Shown: positions 1 through 10,812, numbered from the stretch's first letter. The stretch is DNA of 49,975 nt from Candidatus Bathycorpusculum termitum (GCA_031254875.1 JAIRTW010000022.1:1-49975), one strand, 5' to 3'. Numbers and translations: made by a program. Notes: generated by a model from the sequence alone, not told the origin.

Positions 1-3000
1 CTAAACGACTCAATAGCACTCACATTACTCGGCAAAGTATAGCTAATCGCATAAACAACCGACTCACCCAACGCAAACGCAGACGACCCACTGCTGATAA
101 CCTTAACCACACCACCCAACGGGAACCACATTGCATACAATGTTAAATCATCAGTGTAGGTGAAATTAAAAGCCACTCCATCAACAAAAATAGTACCTAA
201 ACCATTTGCCTGAGTATTCCAACCAACAAAAACATAACCCTCCCGACTAAATTCATTCGCACTCAAAGTAACATTAGTGTTAAAGGTGACTGGGGTATTT
301 TGCATCGTACCTGTACCGCTATTAGAATCATAGATGATATTGTAGGTATTAGCTTGCCAATTAGCTGTTATAGTGACATTACTTAACGGCATAGTAAAGT
401 TTGTGATAGGGTCGTTAGGCAGGGTGATGCCGCCTTGGTTTAGGGTCCAGTTGGCGAATGTGTATCCGAGTTGGGCGCCAGCATCAACGGTGACGGATTC
501 CCCGGCTTGATAGGTGCCGGTACCGGTTGTTGTTGCGTAGCTGTTGTGTACGGTTACGTTGTAGAGGGTGAAAGGTGGGCCACCTGTGTAGGCTATGTCA
601 TAGTTGTTATAGCCTTGGATGAAGGGGTGGGTCCAGTGGTCTGTGAATATGTGTGTGTAGTAGAGGGTATCATCTCCGGGACGACGGTCGGTGGCGCGGG
701 ACGCCGTATTATTTGCGAAGAAGCTTTGGCTGGGGGCACCTTGTGTGTCTATGTATAGGTTGGGCAGGTTTGTATAGCTTATCCATATACCCCCGCCGTC
801 TCCGTTGGGGGCTTGGTTGCCGGTTAGGGTGGAGTTGGTTATGTTAAGTCGGGTTGGGGCATTTTGGTATAGGGCGCCTCCGTTTTGGGTGGCTTGGTTA
901 TTTGTTATGATGTTGTCATTTATGGTGAGGTAGGCGTTGGTACCGGTGTTGTATATGACTCCACCGTTTTGGGTGGCTTGGTTATTTGTTAGGGTACTGT
1001 CTGTTATGGTGAGGTATGCATTGCCCCCACGACTAGGGTACCCGACGTAGTCGCCGGTGTTGTATATGACTCCACCGTTTTGGGTGGCTTGGTTATTTGT
1101 TAGGGTACTGTCTGTTATGGTGAGGTATGCATTGCCATTATACGTGCCGGTGTTGTATAGGGCGCCTCCGTTTTGGGCGGTATTGTTTGCTATGGTGCTA
1201 TCTGTTATGGTGATGTTTGCGTTGCCTATAGTCGAGCCGCTGTTGTGTATGGCGCCTCCGTTTTGGGTGGCTTGGTTATTTGTTAGGGTGCTATCGGTTA
1301 TGGTGAAGTATGCGGTGGCATTAGCGTACCCGCCGCTGTTGTATAGGGCGCCTCCGTTTTGGGCGGTATTGTTTGCTATGGTGACGTTTGTTTGGGTAAA
1401 GTTTATGATGACTCTGCTTTGGGCGTAGGTGTATATGCCTCCACCGTCGCCTGTTCGGGCGGTGTTGTGTGCTATGATGGTGTTTGTTTGGGTAAAACTG
1501 AGACCGCCGCTGTAACCGACGTAGGTGTATATGCCTCCACCGTTGCCTGTGGCGGTGTTGTGTGTTATGGTGGTGTTTATTTGGGTGATGTTGCCGGAAC
1601 CGGTGTACATGCCTCCACCTTGACCGTTGGCGGTGTTGTGTGTTATAGTGGTGTTTATTTGGGTGATGTTACCGTCGGCATATATGCCGCCTCCCCCGCC
1701 TGTGGCGGTGTTATGTGCTATGATGGTGTCTATTTGGGTAAGGTTGAAGTAGTAACCGAAGCCAGATAGGCCGCCACCATTCCCGTTGTTGGCGGTGTTG
1801 TTTGTTATAGTGGCGTTTATTTGGGTGATGGTGATGCCTTTAGAGGCTATAGGGCTGGAGGCGGTGGTGATTATGCCTCCACCGTCCCCGCTGTTGGCGA
1901 TGTTGTTTGTTATGGTGGTGTTTATTTGGGTGAGGTTGAAAGCGCCGTTGTACATCAGGCCGGAACCGCCATAAATGTATATGCCGCCTCCGCTGGTTCT
2001 TGCGGTATTGTTCGTTATGGTGGTGTTTATCTGGATAAGGTTAGTATCGCCGTTATTAGTTGAGCTGTATATGCCTCCACCTTGACCGGCGGCGGTGTTG
2101 TGCGCTATGGTGGTGTTTATTAGGGTAAAATTGGAGAGGGCCCTGTTTCCTCCACCGAGGATCATGCCTCCACCTTGACCGGTGGAGGTGTCGGTGGCGG
2201 TGTTGTATGTTATGGCAGTGTTTATTAGAGTAAAGTTGAAGCTACCGAGGCTACCATCACTGCCACGGTTGTGTATGCCCCCGCCTGCTCGGGCGGTGTT
2301 GTGTGTTATGGTGGTGTTTGTTATGGTTATGGTGACGTTGTTAAAGTTGGTGGGCGAATTATATCCTTGGTTGTATATGCCTCCGCCGTTGGTGGTGGCG
2401 GTGTTGTGTGCTATGATGGTGTCTGTTAGGGTTATGGTGATGTTGTCGGGGGTGTAACCGGAAATGGTGGCATCGTTGTTGTATATGCCGCCGCCGTTTG
2501 TGGCGGTGTTGTTTGTTATGGTGGCGTTGTTTAGCGTGAGACTACCTTCATTGCTTATGCCTCCGCCACTAGTTGCCCGGCTGTTTTGGATGGTTGGGTT
2601 GTTTAGGGTGGTGTTGGTGCTTGTTCCGGTTATGGTTATGCCGCCGCCGAAGGGTCCGGTTGGGGTGGTGGCTTGGCCGCTTAAAATGATTTTACTGTCT
2701 GCGAAGGTGAGGGTACTGGAGCCGCCGGATATGGTGAAGTGACGGAAGTTTCCGTTGGTGGTTAGGGTGACTTCTGTTCCAGGAAGACTGTGATAGGTGA
2801 GGGTTCGAGAGGCAGTTATAGTTAGGGTCTGTAACAAGGGGATATCGTTTTTAATCAAGATATCTTCAAAGGGTGCATATGCAGTATTCAAAATTACGCC
2901 GTGATTAAACGTACGCACCGCCGAAGGATTATCAAAGACCACATTATCAAACGCATACAACACCAACTCGCCATTAAACAAGGATATATCAGTATTGAAA

Positions 3001-6000
3001 TTCCATGGGGAACCAGAGAAAATATTAGTAGATGCATTATAATTCTCATACCACAGAGGAATTATGTAATTTTCGGGGTAGGTGCCGATTTCTGAGAGGT
3101 TCGGAGCTACAATGGTACCGTTTTCCACCGTTCCAGTCCATTCAACTTCGTATGCGCTACTGGGATCTAAACTGATAATCTTGAAAGTCACACTAAATTC
3201 AACAAAATCAGGACCATCCGGATAACTTATATCATAATTATTATAACCCTGGGTTAAGGGGCTGGTCCACTGGTTGGTAAAGATATGTGTTGCATAAACA
3301 GCATCATCAGCCGCAAGTCTGATGGTAGCGCGAGAGGCACGGTTACCTGAAAAGAGGGTTTGGTTACTACCCGCCCCAGCAGAGTCGATATTTAAATTAG
3401 CCAAGTTAGCACGAGCAATCCAAATACCACCCCCATCACCATTAAGAGCCGAATTATTGGTAATAGTTGCATTGCGGATATCAAGTGGTCCTGCACCATT
3501 TTGGTATATACCACCACCATCACCATTGAGGGCTGTGTTGCCTGAAATTGAGCCACCCACCAAACTAAAACTACCAGAGTTTATGTATATGCCACCCCCA
3601 TCGCCAGCGGTGTTGTTGTGGATGGTTGTCATGTTGCTTGCTTCAAAAACCCCATAGAGATTGTATACACCCCCGCCGAGGGTATTGGCCGTGTTGTTGG
3701 AAATTGCGCCACCAGATACAATAAATCGGTCGGCATTGTACACACCGCCGCCCTCATAATCGGCCCTATTGTTAGAAATTATACCATCGTGCATAGTAAA
3801 GGTACTATCGAAATCATTGAGCACCCCGCCGCCAGCCTCTGCGCTGTTGCCCGAAATTGCGCCACTTAACAAGCTAAAATTGCCCCCCAAGTTATCTACG
3901 CCGCCGCCCCATCTAGCGGTGTTGTTAGAAATTTGGCCGTTATACAAACTAAAGTTAGCAAGGTTGGTCACACCACCGCCACGCCAGGCTGTATTGCCAA
4001 AAAGTGCACCATCAAACATACTAAAAAGGGCATTGTTGACTACCCCGCCGCCAAACTCAGCACTGTTACCCGAAATCTCGCCGCCAACCAAATTAAAACT
4101 GCCTGCGAGATTGTACACGCCGCCGCCAAAATGTCCACCACCATTGCCGTCACCAGCAGTGTTATTGGATATTGTGCCTCCCAACATAGTGGAATTGCCC
4201 AAGTTGACCACGCCGCCGCCAGTTGCGGTAGCAATATTGTTTGAAATTGTGCCATCAAACATCGTAAAATTGCCATTGTTGCGCACGCCGCCGCCAAGGC
4301 CATTAGAGCTTGTGCCGATAGCGATGTTGTTTGCAATTGTGCCATCAAACATCGTAAAATTGCCGCTGTTTTGTACACCGCCGCCGATGGCAGCAAAATT
4401 GTCCAAAATCTCACCACGCCTATACAGGGCAAAGTTACCGCTATCTATGAACACCCCGCCCCCCGTAGAGCGGGCGGTGTTGTTAGCAATCACACCACCC
4501 AACAAATCAAAGTAGCTGTTACTGTTAGTGTTGTATACGCCCCCGCCATGGTTAGCAGTATTGTTAGAAATCGCACCATCAGTTACAGTAAGGTTGCCGT
4601 TATTGTACACGCCACCACCATTGCCAGTGACAGCGTTGTTTAAGATTGTACCATCAGACATTGTAAAAGTTTCTCTATTGTGTACGCCGCCGCCAGATTC
4701 AGCGGTATTACTCGAGATCACACCCCCAGACAAACTAAAACTGCCCCTATTGTATACGCCACCGCCCTCGCCAGAGGCACTCATAACGGTGTTGTTTGAA
4801 ATCTCACCCCCAGACATAGTAAAGTTGCTACCGATGTTGTATACGCCTCCTCCACCACTGTTAGCGGTGTTGCCCAAAATCTCACCACCCAACAAATTCA
4901 AGCGGCCGCTATTACCAGTGTTGTATATACCACCGCCGTTTGTAGTAGCGTTATTGTTTAAAATTTCCCCCTCAAATATAGTAAAACTGCCCCGGTCATT
5001 GTATATACCGCCGCCAAACCGGGCTGTGTTACCCGAGATTACACCCCCAGACAAAGTAAAACTGCCAAAACGAGTCCATACGCCGCCGCCATTGGTGGCT
5101 GTGTTGTTTGAAATCTCGCCAGCCAACAAATCAAAACTGCCATAGTCGTTGTATATGCCGCCGCCATTATGGGCAGTGTTACCCGAGATTACACCCCCAG
5201 ACAAAGTAAAACTGCCATCATTGTTCACACCACCGCCACCACCCACAGCAGTATTGTTTAAAATTGCTCCATCAGACATAGTAAAGTCGCTATCGCCGGT
5301 GTTGTATACGCCGCCACCCCAACCATATCCATCATCATTCCAGCCAGCGGTGTTGCCCAAAATCATACCACCCAACAAACTAAAGCTACCGCCATCGCTG
5401 TTGTATACACCGCCGCCATACTCACTAGCGGTGTTGTTTGAAATCTCACCATCCAATAAACTAAAGCTACCGCTGTTGTGTACGCCGCCGCCATACCCAT
5501 AAACGGTGTTGTTTGAAATCTCACCACCTGACAAACTAAAGCTACCGCTACCAGTGTTATGTACGCCGCCGCCAAAATCAGCACTATTGCCCCAGATCAC
5601 CCCACCACTCATTTCAAACGTACCGCTATTGTACACACCGCCACCGTAAGCGTTACTGACGCCGCTGGCGGTGTTGTTGCGGATTGTGCCGCTACTCAGG
5701 TTAAGCTGGCTACCGCTGTCAATATAAATCGCGCCGCCACTTGCTGCCTTAGAATACTGAATAACCGCATCCACAAGTGTAACATTAGTATTTGCACCGC
5801 TTATGTTAACACCGCCGCCATTAGGCCCACTGGAGATAACCGCCCGGCCGCTCAGTATTACCTTGCTGTCTGCAAAAGTGAGAACAACATTACCGCCGCC
5901 AGAGATGCTAAAGTGACGGAAATTTCCACTAGTGGTAAGAGTGACATCGGCACCAGACAAGCTGTGATAGGTAAGATCTCGGACAGTGGAAATATTTAGC

Positions 6001-9000
6001 GTCTGTGTTAAACTAAGGTTATTTTTAACTAAAATATCGACAAACGGATCAGATTCAGAATGCAAACTTACCCCATGGTTAATCGTACGCACCGCTGAAT
6101 TATTATCAAACGCCACATTATCAAACGCATACAACACCATCATCCAACTATATCCAGATATATCTGTGGTGAAATTCCAAGGCGACCCAGAGAACGTATT
6201 AGTAAGCACATTATAGTCGGTGTACCAAACCGGCGCATTATAACAGGCGGGGTAGCCACCTGTTCCAGAGGGGTTTAGAGGTTCAGGCTGCACAATTCTA
6301 TCATCCACCACTGTACCTTCCCACGCAGTCTCATAGGCTCCACTGGGATCTAAACTAATAATTTTAAAGGTCACGCTAAAATCGGTAAAATTGGTACCTT
6401 GGGGATAGTTAATGTCATAGTTGTTGTATCCCTGCGGCAACGGAGCACTCCACAGATTCGTAAAGATACGTGACGCGTAGAGTGCGTCGTCGGCGGGTAT
6501 GCGGTTTGTTGCTTTTGAAGCATTGTTGCCTGAAAAGATAGTTTGATTAGGGCTAGCGACCGAATCAACAAACAAATTACCCAAATTACTTATCCAGATG
6601 CCGCCGCCATCTCCATTGGGCGCACCATTATTGTTCAGGTTGACGTTGCGGATATAGAGAGGAGTTGGGCTGTTGGAGTATATACCACCGCCATTTAGGG
6701 CAGCATTGTTGTTGGCGATTGTACCGCCCGATAAACTAAGGCTACCATTGGCGCCGGTATTGTATATACCGCCCCCAAGGCCCCCAGCAACATTAGTACT
6801 GGCCGCGATGTTGTTGATTATGATGCTATCAGTTAGAGTGAGGTTACCTTGACTGTTATATATACCTCCGCCAAAACCCGTAGTGGCAGTGGTTCCGCGG
6901 ACAGTATTGTTAGATATAACCCCACCAACTATCCACAGATTAGCTGTAGTGTCGGTGTTGGCTATGCCTCCGCCTTGGTTGGTTGCGGTGTTTTGGGTTA
7001 GGGTGGTGTTTGTTTGAGTAAAATTGATACCTCCAACACCACCTTGGTTGTATATACCCCCACCCTGACTTGTAGCAGAATTATTAGCTATGAGGGTGTT
7101 TGTTTGAATAAAGGTTATACCCCCGCTGCTACCGACAACGGTGCCACCGGTATTGTATATGCCGCCACCTTGACTGGTAGCAGTGTTGTTAGCTAGGGTG
7201 ATATCTGTTTGAATAAAGGTGATACCAATGCCGATGCCTTGGTTATATATGGCACCGCCTTGACTGGCAATGTTTTGCGTCATGATGGTGTTTGTTTGAG
7301 TAAAGTTGACTATACCATCAATGCCAAAACCGGTGTTGTATATACCTCCACCGCTTGGAGCTGCATTTTGCGTTATAAGGGTATTTGTTTGGATAAAGTT
7401 GACTACACCTTCAAAACCGCCACCAGAGTTGTGTATAGCACCACCGCTCTCAGTGGCAGTGTTGTTAGCTAGGATAGTTCCGGTTTGGACAAAGTTAACT
7501 GAGCCACCAATACTACCGGTATTGTATATACCCCCGCCTTGGCTAGCGGTGTTGTTTGCTATGGTGACGTTTGTTTGGATAAAGTTGACGGCCCTGCTAC
7601 TGCCGGAGTTGTATATGCCACCGCCAAAGCCGCTAAAACCGCTAGCGGTGTTTTGGGTTATGAGGGTGTTTATTTGAGTAAAGTTGACTATACCAGCACC
7701 ACCGCCAATGTTGTATATACCTCCGCCTCGACTGGCGGTGTTTTGGGTTATGAGGGTGTTTATTTGAGTAAAGTTGACACCCCCAGCGCCAGCACCAGCA
7801 CCGTTGGATATGCCTCCACCATAGTTAGTGGCGGTGTTGTTGGCTATGGTGGTATCTGTTTGGATAAAGTTGACTATACCCCCGCCTGAGCCGGAGCCGC
7901 CGCTGTTGGCTATGGCGCCGCCGTTTTCAGTGGCGGTGTTTTGTGTTAGGGTGGTGTTTGTTTGGATAAAGTTGACTGTACCACTAACGCCACCGTTGCC
8001 GCCGCTATTGTATATGCCGCCGCCTTGGCTGGCGGTGTTTTGGGTTATGAGAGTATTTGTTTGAGTAAAGTTGACTGTGCCGCCGCCTCCGCCGGTGTTG
8101 TAGATGCCTCCGCCAAGGGTGACACGCAGACCGGTGGTTGTGGCGGTGGCGGTGTTGTTGGCTATGATGCCGCCGTTCATGGTAACGGTGGCATTGCCGA
8201 TGGTGGCTATGCCGCCGCCATAGACGGAACTGGTTCCGGTGGATTGAGTGGCTATGGCAGTATTGTTACTTATAGTAGCGGTGCCGCTTAACTCAAAGAC
8301 ACCACTATTGTATATACCGCCACCATAAACATTATTGGGACTACTAGCAGTATTGCCAAAAACCAACCCATCAAACATGCGAAGTACCCCACCTGAGTTG
8401 TATATGCCACCGCCGTAACCATTGGTAACGACATTATTAGAAATTGTACCACCAGATAAACTAAAGCAACCGTTGCTGCCGGTATTGTATACACCGCCGC
8501 CATTGGTGCGTGCAGTATTGTGGGAAAGCTCTCCACCAGATACAGTAACGTTGCCGCCATTGTTGTATATGCCCCCGCCAGCACCATCAGAGCCAGTGCC
8601 AGTGGCGCTGTTGTTAGAAATCAGGCCGACAACTAGGCCAAAGTTAGAGGTGCTACCTGTATTGAACACTCCCGCGCCATTGGCAGCGGTGCTGTTAGTG
8701 ATTATCCCGCCAGATACCGTCAAATTCCCATTACTATTATACACCCCTCCACCATTAGAAGAGGCAGTGTTGTTAGAGATTACCCCGCCAGATACCGTCA
8801 AATTCCCATTATCTGCATTATACACGCCCCCGCCATTAGCAGCTATATTACCCCAAATCAAACCTGTCCCAGCTAAACTAAAGCTTCCAAACGGACTAAA
8901 TATACCCCCAAGATTATACACGCCTCCGCCGTATGCTACGGCTTTATTGGTTAAAATTGTACCATTAATCATGGTAAAATGACCGGTATTGAATACGCCC

Positions 9001-10763
9001 CCGCCGCCGTAGGAGGGATGGTTGGCAGTGTTGTTAGAAATTTCACCGCCAATTAAGTTAAAAACGCCTCCGCTATTAAACACCCCTCCGCCATTAGAAG
9101 AGGCAGTGTTGTTAGAGATTATGCCTCCAGACAAGCTAAAAGTTGTGCTGCTAAAGATGTACACTCCGCCACCGGCGGTGGCTCTGTTGTTTATAATTGT
9201 GCCCTCAGACATGGTGAAACTACCCCCAAGGATGCATACGCCGCCTCCGGAATCATTAGATGTATTGTTAGAAATTATGCCCCCCGACAAGCTAAAAGTG
9301 CCGCCAGTGTTGTAGATGCCACCTCCATAACCAACATTGGCGATATTGTGAGAGATGGCTCCCCCAGACATAGTAAAACTACCCCGATTGTTCACGCCGC
9401 CGCCATGGGATGCAGTATTAGTTGAAATTGCGCCTCCTGACATAGTAAAGCTACATCCGCTGTCAAGATAGGCGCCTCCGCCATTTGTGGCTGTGTTGTT
9501 AGAAATTTCGCCGCCAACCAAATGAAAAACGCCGTTGTTAACATACACTCCGCCCCCGCTATATGCTGCTTCTCCCCAGGAGGCTATGTTAGCTGAGATT
9601 TTACCGCCGGACATATTAAAGTAAGCATTGCCGGTTAGGTATACGCCGCCGCCATTGCATCTAGCAATGTTGGTTAAAATTGCACCGTTGCCAGACAAGT
9701 TAAAGGTGTTGCTGGATCCGGTGTTGTATACGCCGCCGCCGTCTTGGTTGGCTGTGTTGTTTGAAACTGTTCCAGCAGACAGGGTAAAGGCACCGCCGGT
9801 GTTGTATATGCCGCCGCCATAGTTGGCGGTGTTGTTTGAAACTGCGCCGTTAGTTAGGGTTAGGTTTCCGTTGGTGTTGTATATGCCTCCGCCAAGGCCA
9901 AAGCCGGTGCCGTTGGCGGTGTTGTTAAAAATTGTGCCTCCAGATGCTTGCATGTTGCCGTTGTCTAGGTATACGCCGCCGCCGTTTTTTGCGGTGTTGT
10001 TAGAAATTAGGCCGCCAGATAAATTGAAGCGGTTGGTATTGCCAACAGAGTACACTCCGCCGCCAATGCCATTAAGGGCTGTGTTGTTGTTGATTGTGCC
10101 GCTAAACATATTGAATTCATTATAAAAATTTCGTATGCCGCCGCCATTGTTTGCGGCTGTGTTGTTGGAAATTACACCCCCGAGCATGTAAAAGGTGCCT
10201 TCATTGTTCACGCCTCCACCATCGATAAAAGCGTGATTGCCAGAAATCGTACCCCCAAGCATCATGAAGATGGCATTGTTAACGTTAAACACTCCACCGC
10301 CCTCATTGCCGTTAAGTATGTTGCCAGAAATCGAACCATTAGTCAAAGTTAGCATACCGCTATTTAGTACGCCTCGGCCATAGGTGCCGGCGGCATGGGT
10401 TACAATGATGCCGTCAAGGGTTAGGGTGCCAAAATTTTGAATGGTATTTAGATTGTTTGGGCCGATGAGTTTCCAGGGTCCGCCAGCGTTGTTTGTTAGG
10501 GTGATAGTTTTGTCAGGGGGAATGAAGGTGGTGTTGGTGAGTTGGATATTTGTTGTGAGGGCGATGATTGTGGGTTCGGCGGCGTTGTTAATGGCGTCTC
10601 TGAGTTCGTTTTCATTGCTAACGGGTATGGGGCCTGCGGCATTTACGGTTAATAGGCAGGCAAATAGGGAAGCCAGTAATACTGTAAATAGTAAAGAGAC
10701 AATCAGTATTTTTTTATGGAGGCTGTGGAGTTTGAGGGCAGGTTTTTTAGGGTTATTTTCCAT
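1..10763 (-). CDS. Giant secreted adhesin-like protein with PMP-type beta-helix repeats (C-terminus beyond left edge)
   Basis: The reading frame is open from the ATG at 10763 to the left edge, at least 3,587 codons; I checked the frame at the start, at three internal linkers and at the edge. Residues 1-43 form a signal peptide: a Lys-rich start, a hydrophobic core at about 18-41, then VNA-A. Three arrays of short repeats follow (about residues 117-1375, 1634-2430 and 2694-3308) with recurring NNTA and GGGVYN/GGGIYN, the pattern of Chlamydia PMP-type repeats and archaeal adhesin-like proteins predicted to fold as parallel beta-helices. Each array ends in a related linker containing QGYNNYDI. 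The first two linkers also carry VTFKIISLDPS and later YHSL and GNFRHF. After the third linker come InlB-type repeats (GYTFANW, GYVFVGWN). The likely role is cell-surface adhesion. A TATA box and Shine-Dalgarno support the start. The anchor is not in the window. Confidence 0.92.
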   Translation of the reverse strand, partial: MENNPKKPALKLHSLHKKILIVSLLFTVLLASLFACLLTVNAAGPIPVSNENELRDAINNAAEPTIIALTTNIQLTNTTFIPPDKTITLTNNAGGPWKLIGPNNLNTIQNFGTLTLDGIIVTHAAGTYGRGVLNSGMLTLTNGSISGNILNGNEGGGVFNVNNAIFMMLGGTISGNHAFIDGGGVNNEGTFYMLGGVISNNTAANNGGGIRNFYNEFNMFSGTINNNTALNGIGGGVYSVGNTNRFNLSGGLISNNTAKNGGGVYLDNGNMQASGGTIFNNTANGTGFGLGGGIYNTNGNLTLTNGAVSNNTANYGGGIYNTGGAFTLSAGTVSNNTANQDGGGVYNTGSSNTFNLSGNGAILTNIARCNGGGVYLTGNAYFNMSGGKISANIASWGEAAYSGGGVYVNNGVFHLVGGEISNNTATNGGGAYLDSGCSFTMSGGAISTNTASHGGGVNNRGSFTMSGGAISHNIANVGYGGGIYNTGGTFSLSGGIISNNTSNDSGGGVCILGGSFTMSEGTIINNRATAGGGVYIFSSTTFSLSGGIISNNTASSNGGGVFNSGGVFNLIGGEISNNTANHPSYGGGGVFNTGHFTMINGTILTNKAVAYGGGVYNLGGIFSPFGSFSLAGTGLIWGNIAANGGGVYNADNGNLTVSGGVISNNTASSNGGGVYNSNGNLTVSGGIITNSTAANGAGVFNTGSTSNFGLVVGLISNNSATGTGSDGAGGGIYNNGGNVTVSGGELSHNTARTNGGGVYNTGSNGCFSLSGGTISNNVVTNGYGGGIYNSGGVLRMFDGLVFGNTASSPNNVYGGGIYNSGVFELSGTATISNNTAIATQSTGTSSVYGGGIATIGNATVTMNGGIIANNTATATTTGLRVTLGGGIYNTGGGGGTVNFTQTNTLITQNTASQGGGIYNSGGNGGVSGTVNFIQTNTTLTQNTATENGGAIANSGGSGSGGGIVNFIQTDTTIANNTATNYGGGISNGAGAGAGGVNFTQINTLITQNTASRGGGIYNIGGGAGIVNFTQINTLITQNTASGFSGFGGGIYNSGSSRAVNFIQTNVTIANNTASQGGGIYNTGSIGGSVNFVQTGTILANNTATESGGAIHNSGGGFEGVVNFIQTNTLITQNAAPSGGGIYNTGFGIDGIVNFTQTNTIMTQNIASQGGAIYNQGIGIGITFIQTDITLANNTATSQGGGIYNTGGTVVGSSGGITFIQTNTLIANNSATSQGGGIYNQGGVGGINFTQTNTTLTQNTATNQGGGIANTDTTANLWIVGGVISNNTVRGTTATTGFGGGIYNSQGNLTLTDSIIINNIAASTNVAGGLGGGIYNTGANGSLSLSGGTIANNNAALNGGGIYSNSPTPLYIRNVNLNNNGAPNGDGGGIWISNLGNLFVDSVASPNQTIFSGNNASKATNRIPADDALYASRIFTNLWSAPLPQGYNNYDINYPQGTNFTDFSVTFKIISLDPSGAYETAWEGTVVDDRIVQPEPLNPSGTGGYPACYNAPVWYTDYNVLTNTFSGSPWNFTTDISGYSWMMVLYAFDNVAFDNNSAVRTINHGVSLHSESDPFVDILVKNNLSLTQTLNISTVRDLTYHSLSGADVTLTTSGNFRHFSISGGGNVVLTFADSKVILSGRAVISSGPNGGGVNISGANTNVTLVDAVIQYSKAASGGAIYIDSGSQLNLSSGTIRNNTASGVSNAYGGGVYNSGTFEMSGGVIWGNSADFGGGVHNTGSGSFSLSGGEISNNTVYGYGGGVHNSGSFSLLDGEISNNTASEYGGGVYNSDGGSFSLLGGMILGNTAGWNDDGYGWGGGVYNTGDSDFTMSDGAILNNTAVGGGGGVNNDGSFTLSGGVISGNTAHNGGGIYNDYGSFDLLAGEISNNTATNGGGVWTRFGSFTLSGGVISGNTARFGGGIYNDRGSFTIFEGEILNNNATTNGGGIYNTGNSGRLNLLGGEILGNTANSGGGGVYNIGSNFTMSGGEISNNTVMSASGEGGGVYNRGSFSLSGGVISSNTAESGGGVHNRETFTMSDGTILNNAVTGNGGGVYNNGNLTVTDGAISNNTANHGGGVYNTNSNSYFDLLGGVIANNTARSTGGGVFIDSGNFALYRRGEILDNFAAIGGGVQNSGNFTMFDGTIANNIAIGTSSNGLGGGVRNNGNFTMFDGTISNNIATATGGGVVNLGNSTMLGGTISNNTAGDGNGGGHFGGGVYNLAGSFNLVGGEISGNSAEFGGGVVNNALFSMFDGALFGNTAWRGGGVTNLANFSLYNGQISNNTARWGGGVDNLGGNFSLLSGAISGNSAEAGGGVLNDFDSTFTMHDGIISNNRADYEGGGVYNADRFIVSGGAISNNTANTLGGGVYNLYGVFEASNMTTIHNNTAGDGGGIYINSGSFSLVGGSISGNTALNGDGGGIYQNGAGPLDIRNATITNNSALNGDGGGIWIARANLANLNIDSAGAGSNQTLFSGNRASRATIRLAADDAVYATHIFTNQWTSPLTQGYNNYDISYPDGPDFVEFSVTFKIISLDPSSAYEVEWTGTVENGTIVAPNLSEIGTYPENYIIPLWYENYNASTNIFSGSPWNFNTDISLFNGELVLYAFDNVVFDNPSAVRTFNHGVILNTAYAPFEDILIKNDIPLLQTLTITASRTLTYHSLPGTEVTLTTNGNFRHFTISGGSSTLTFADSKIILSGQATTPTGPFGGGITITGTSTNTTLNNPTIQNSRATSGGGISNEGSLTLNNATITNNTATNGGGIYNNDATISGYTPDNITITLTDTIIAHNTATTNGGGIYNQGYNSPTNFNNVTITITNTTITHNTARAGGGIHNRGSDGSLGSFNFTLINTAITYNTATDTSTGQGGGMILGGGNRALSNFTLINTTIAHNTAAGQGGGIYSSTNNGDTNLIQINTTITNNTARTSGGGIYIYGGSGLMYNGAFNLTQINTTITNNIANSGDGGGIITTASSPIASKGITITQINATITNNTANNGNGGGLSGFGYYFNLTQIDTIIAHNTATGGGGGIYADGNITQINTTITHNTANGQGGGMYTGSGNITQINTTITHNTATGNGGGIYTYVGYSGGLSFTQTNTIIAHNTARTGDGGGIYTYAQSRVIINFTQTNVTIANNTAQNGGALYNSGGYANATAYFTITDSTLTNNQATQNGGAIHNSGSTIGNANITITDSTIANNTAQNGGALYNTGTYNGNAYLTITDSTLTNNQATQNGGVIYNTGDYVGYPSRGGNAYLTITDSTLTNNQATQNGGVIYNTGTNAYLTINDNIITNNQATQNGGALYQNAPTRLNITNSTLTGNQAPNGDGGGIWISYTNLPNLYIDTQGAPSQSFFANNTASRATDRRPGDDTLYYTHIFTDHWTHPFIQGYNNYDIAYTGGPPFTLYNVTVHNSYATTTGTGTYQAGESVTVDAGAQLGYTFANWTLNQGGITLPNDPITNFTMPLSNVTITANWQANTYNIIYDSNSGTGTMQNTPVTFNTNVTLSANEFSREGYVFVGWNTQANGLGTIFVDGVAFNFTYTDDLTLYAMWFPLGGVVKVISSGSSAFALGESVVYAISYTLPSNVSAIESF
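840..2680 (-). repeat. Repeat array 3 of the giant adhesin, with C-rich codons
   Basis: Third in-frame array, dominated by TITNNTA, TIAHNTA and DSTLTNNQA units with GGGIYN turns. On the coding strand its codons end strongly in C or A (ACC, AAC, ATC), whereas the sequence to its left (1-430) ends mostly in T. Repeats at 940-1130 are nearly identical at DNA level, which indicates recent tandem duplication. Confidence 0.8.
3480..5860 (-). repeat. Repeat array 2 of the giant adhesin
   Basis: Second in-frame array of GGGVYN/NNTA repeats, closest to the first sub-family of array 1 (for example SFSLSGGEISNNTA units at about 5400-5560). It lies between two copies of the QGYNNYDI linker, so array plus linker looks like one duplicated super-module. 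Confidence 0.85.
6640..10410 (-). repeat. Repeat array 1 of the giant adhesin
   Basis: In-frame degenerate repeats with a period of roughly 20-45 residues, each with a Gly-Gly-Gly-(Val/Ile)-Tyr-Asn turn and an Asn-Asn-Thr-Ala strand end. The part from about 10400 to 8270 uses LSGGxISNNTA units. The part from about 8270 to 6980 switches to units containing NFIQTN or NFTQTN. Two repeat sub-families in one array suggest separate expansions. Confidence 0.85.
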
Positions 10764-10770
10764 ACAAATG

Positions 10771-10812
10771 TCCTCTGTGGTATATCGTTATTCCCTAAAC
10801 CACACATATATA
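10771..10812 (-). promoter_or_regulatory. Promoter and ribosome binding site of the giant adhesin gene
   Basis: On the minus strand a TATA box (TATATAT, 10806-10812) lies about 45 bases upstream of the ATG at 10763. AGAGGA at 10771-10776 sits 7 bases before the start as a Shine-Dalgarno. Both support the chosen start. Confidence 0.6.

Noticed and set aside
471-10125. Many + strand open frames rich in PPP, LYTPPP or VVYxG
   Set aside because: They are shadows of the giant minus-strand gene, caused by its Gly-, Asn- and Thr-rich codons.
840-10410. Regularly spaced repeats that look at first like a CRISPR array or tandem DNA repeats
   Set aside because: The repeats keep a single long open frame on the minus strand, vary in spacing and encode a protein repeat; there are no constant repeat-spacer units.
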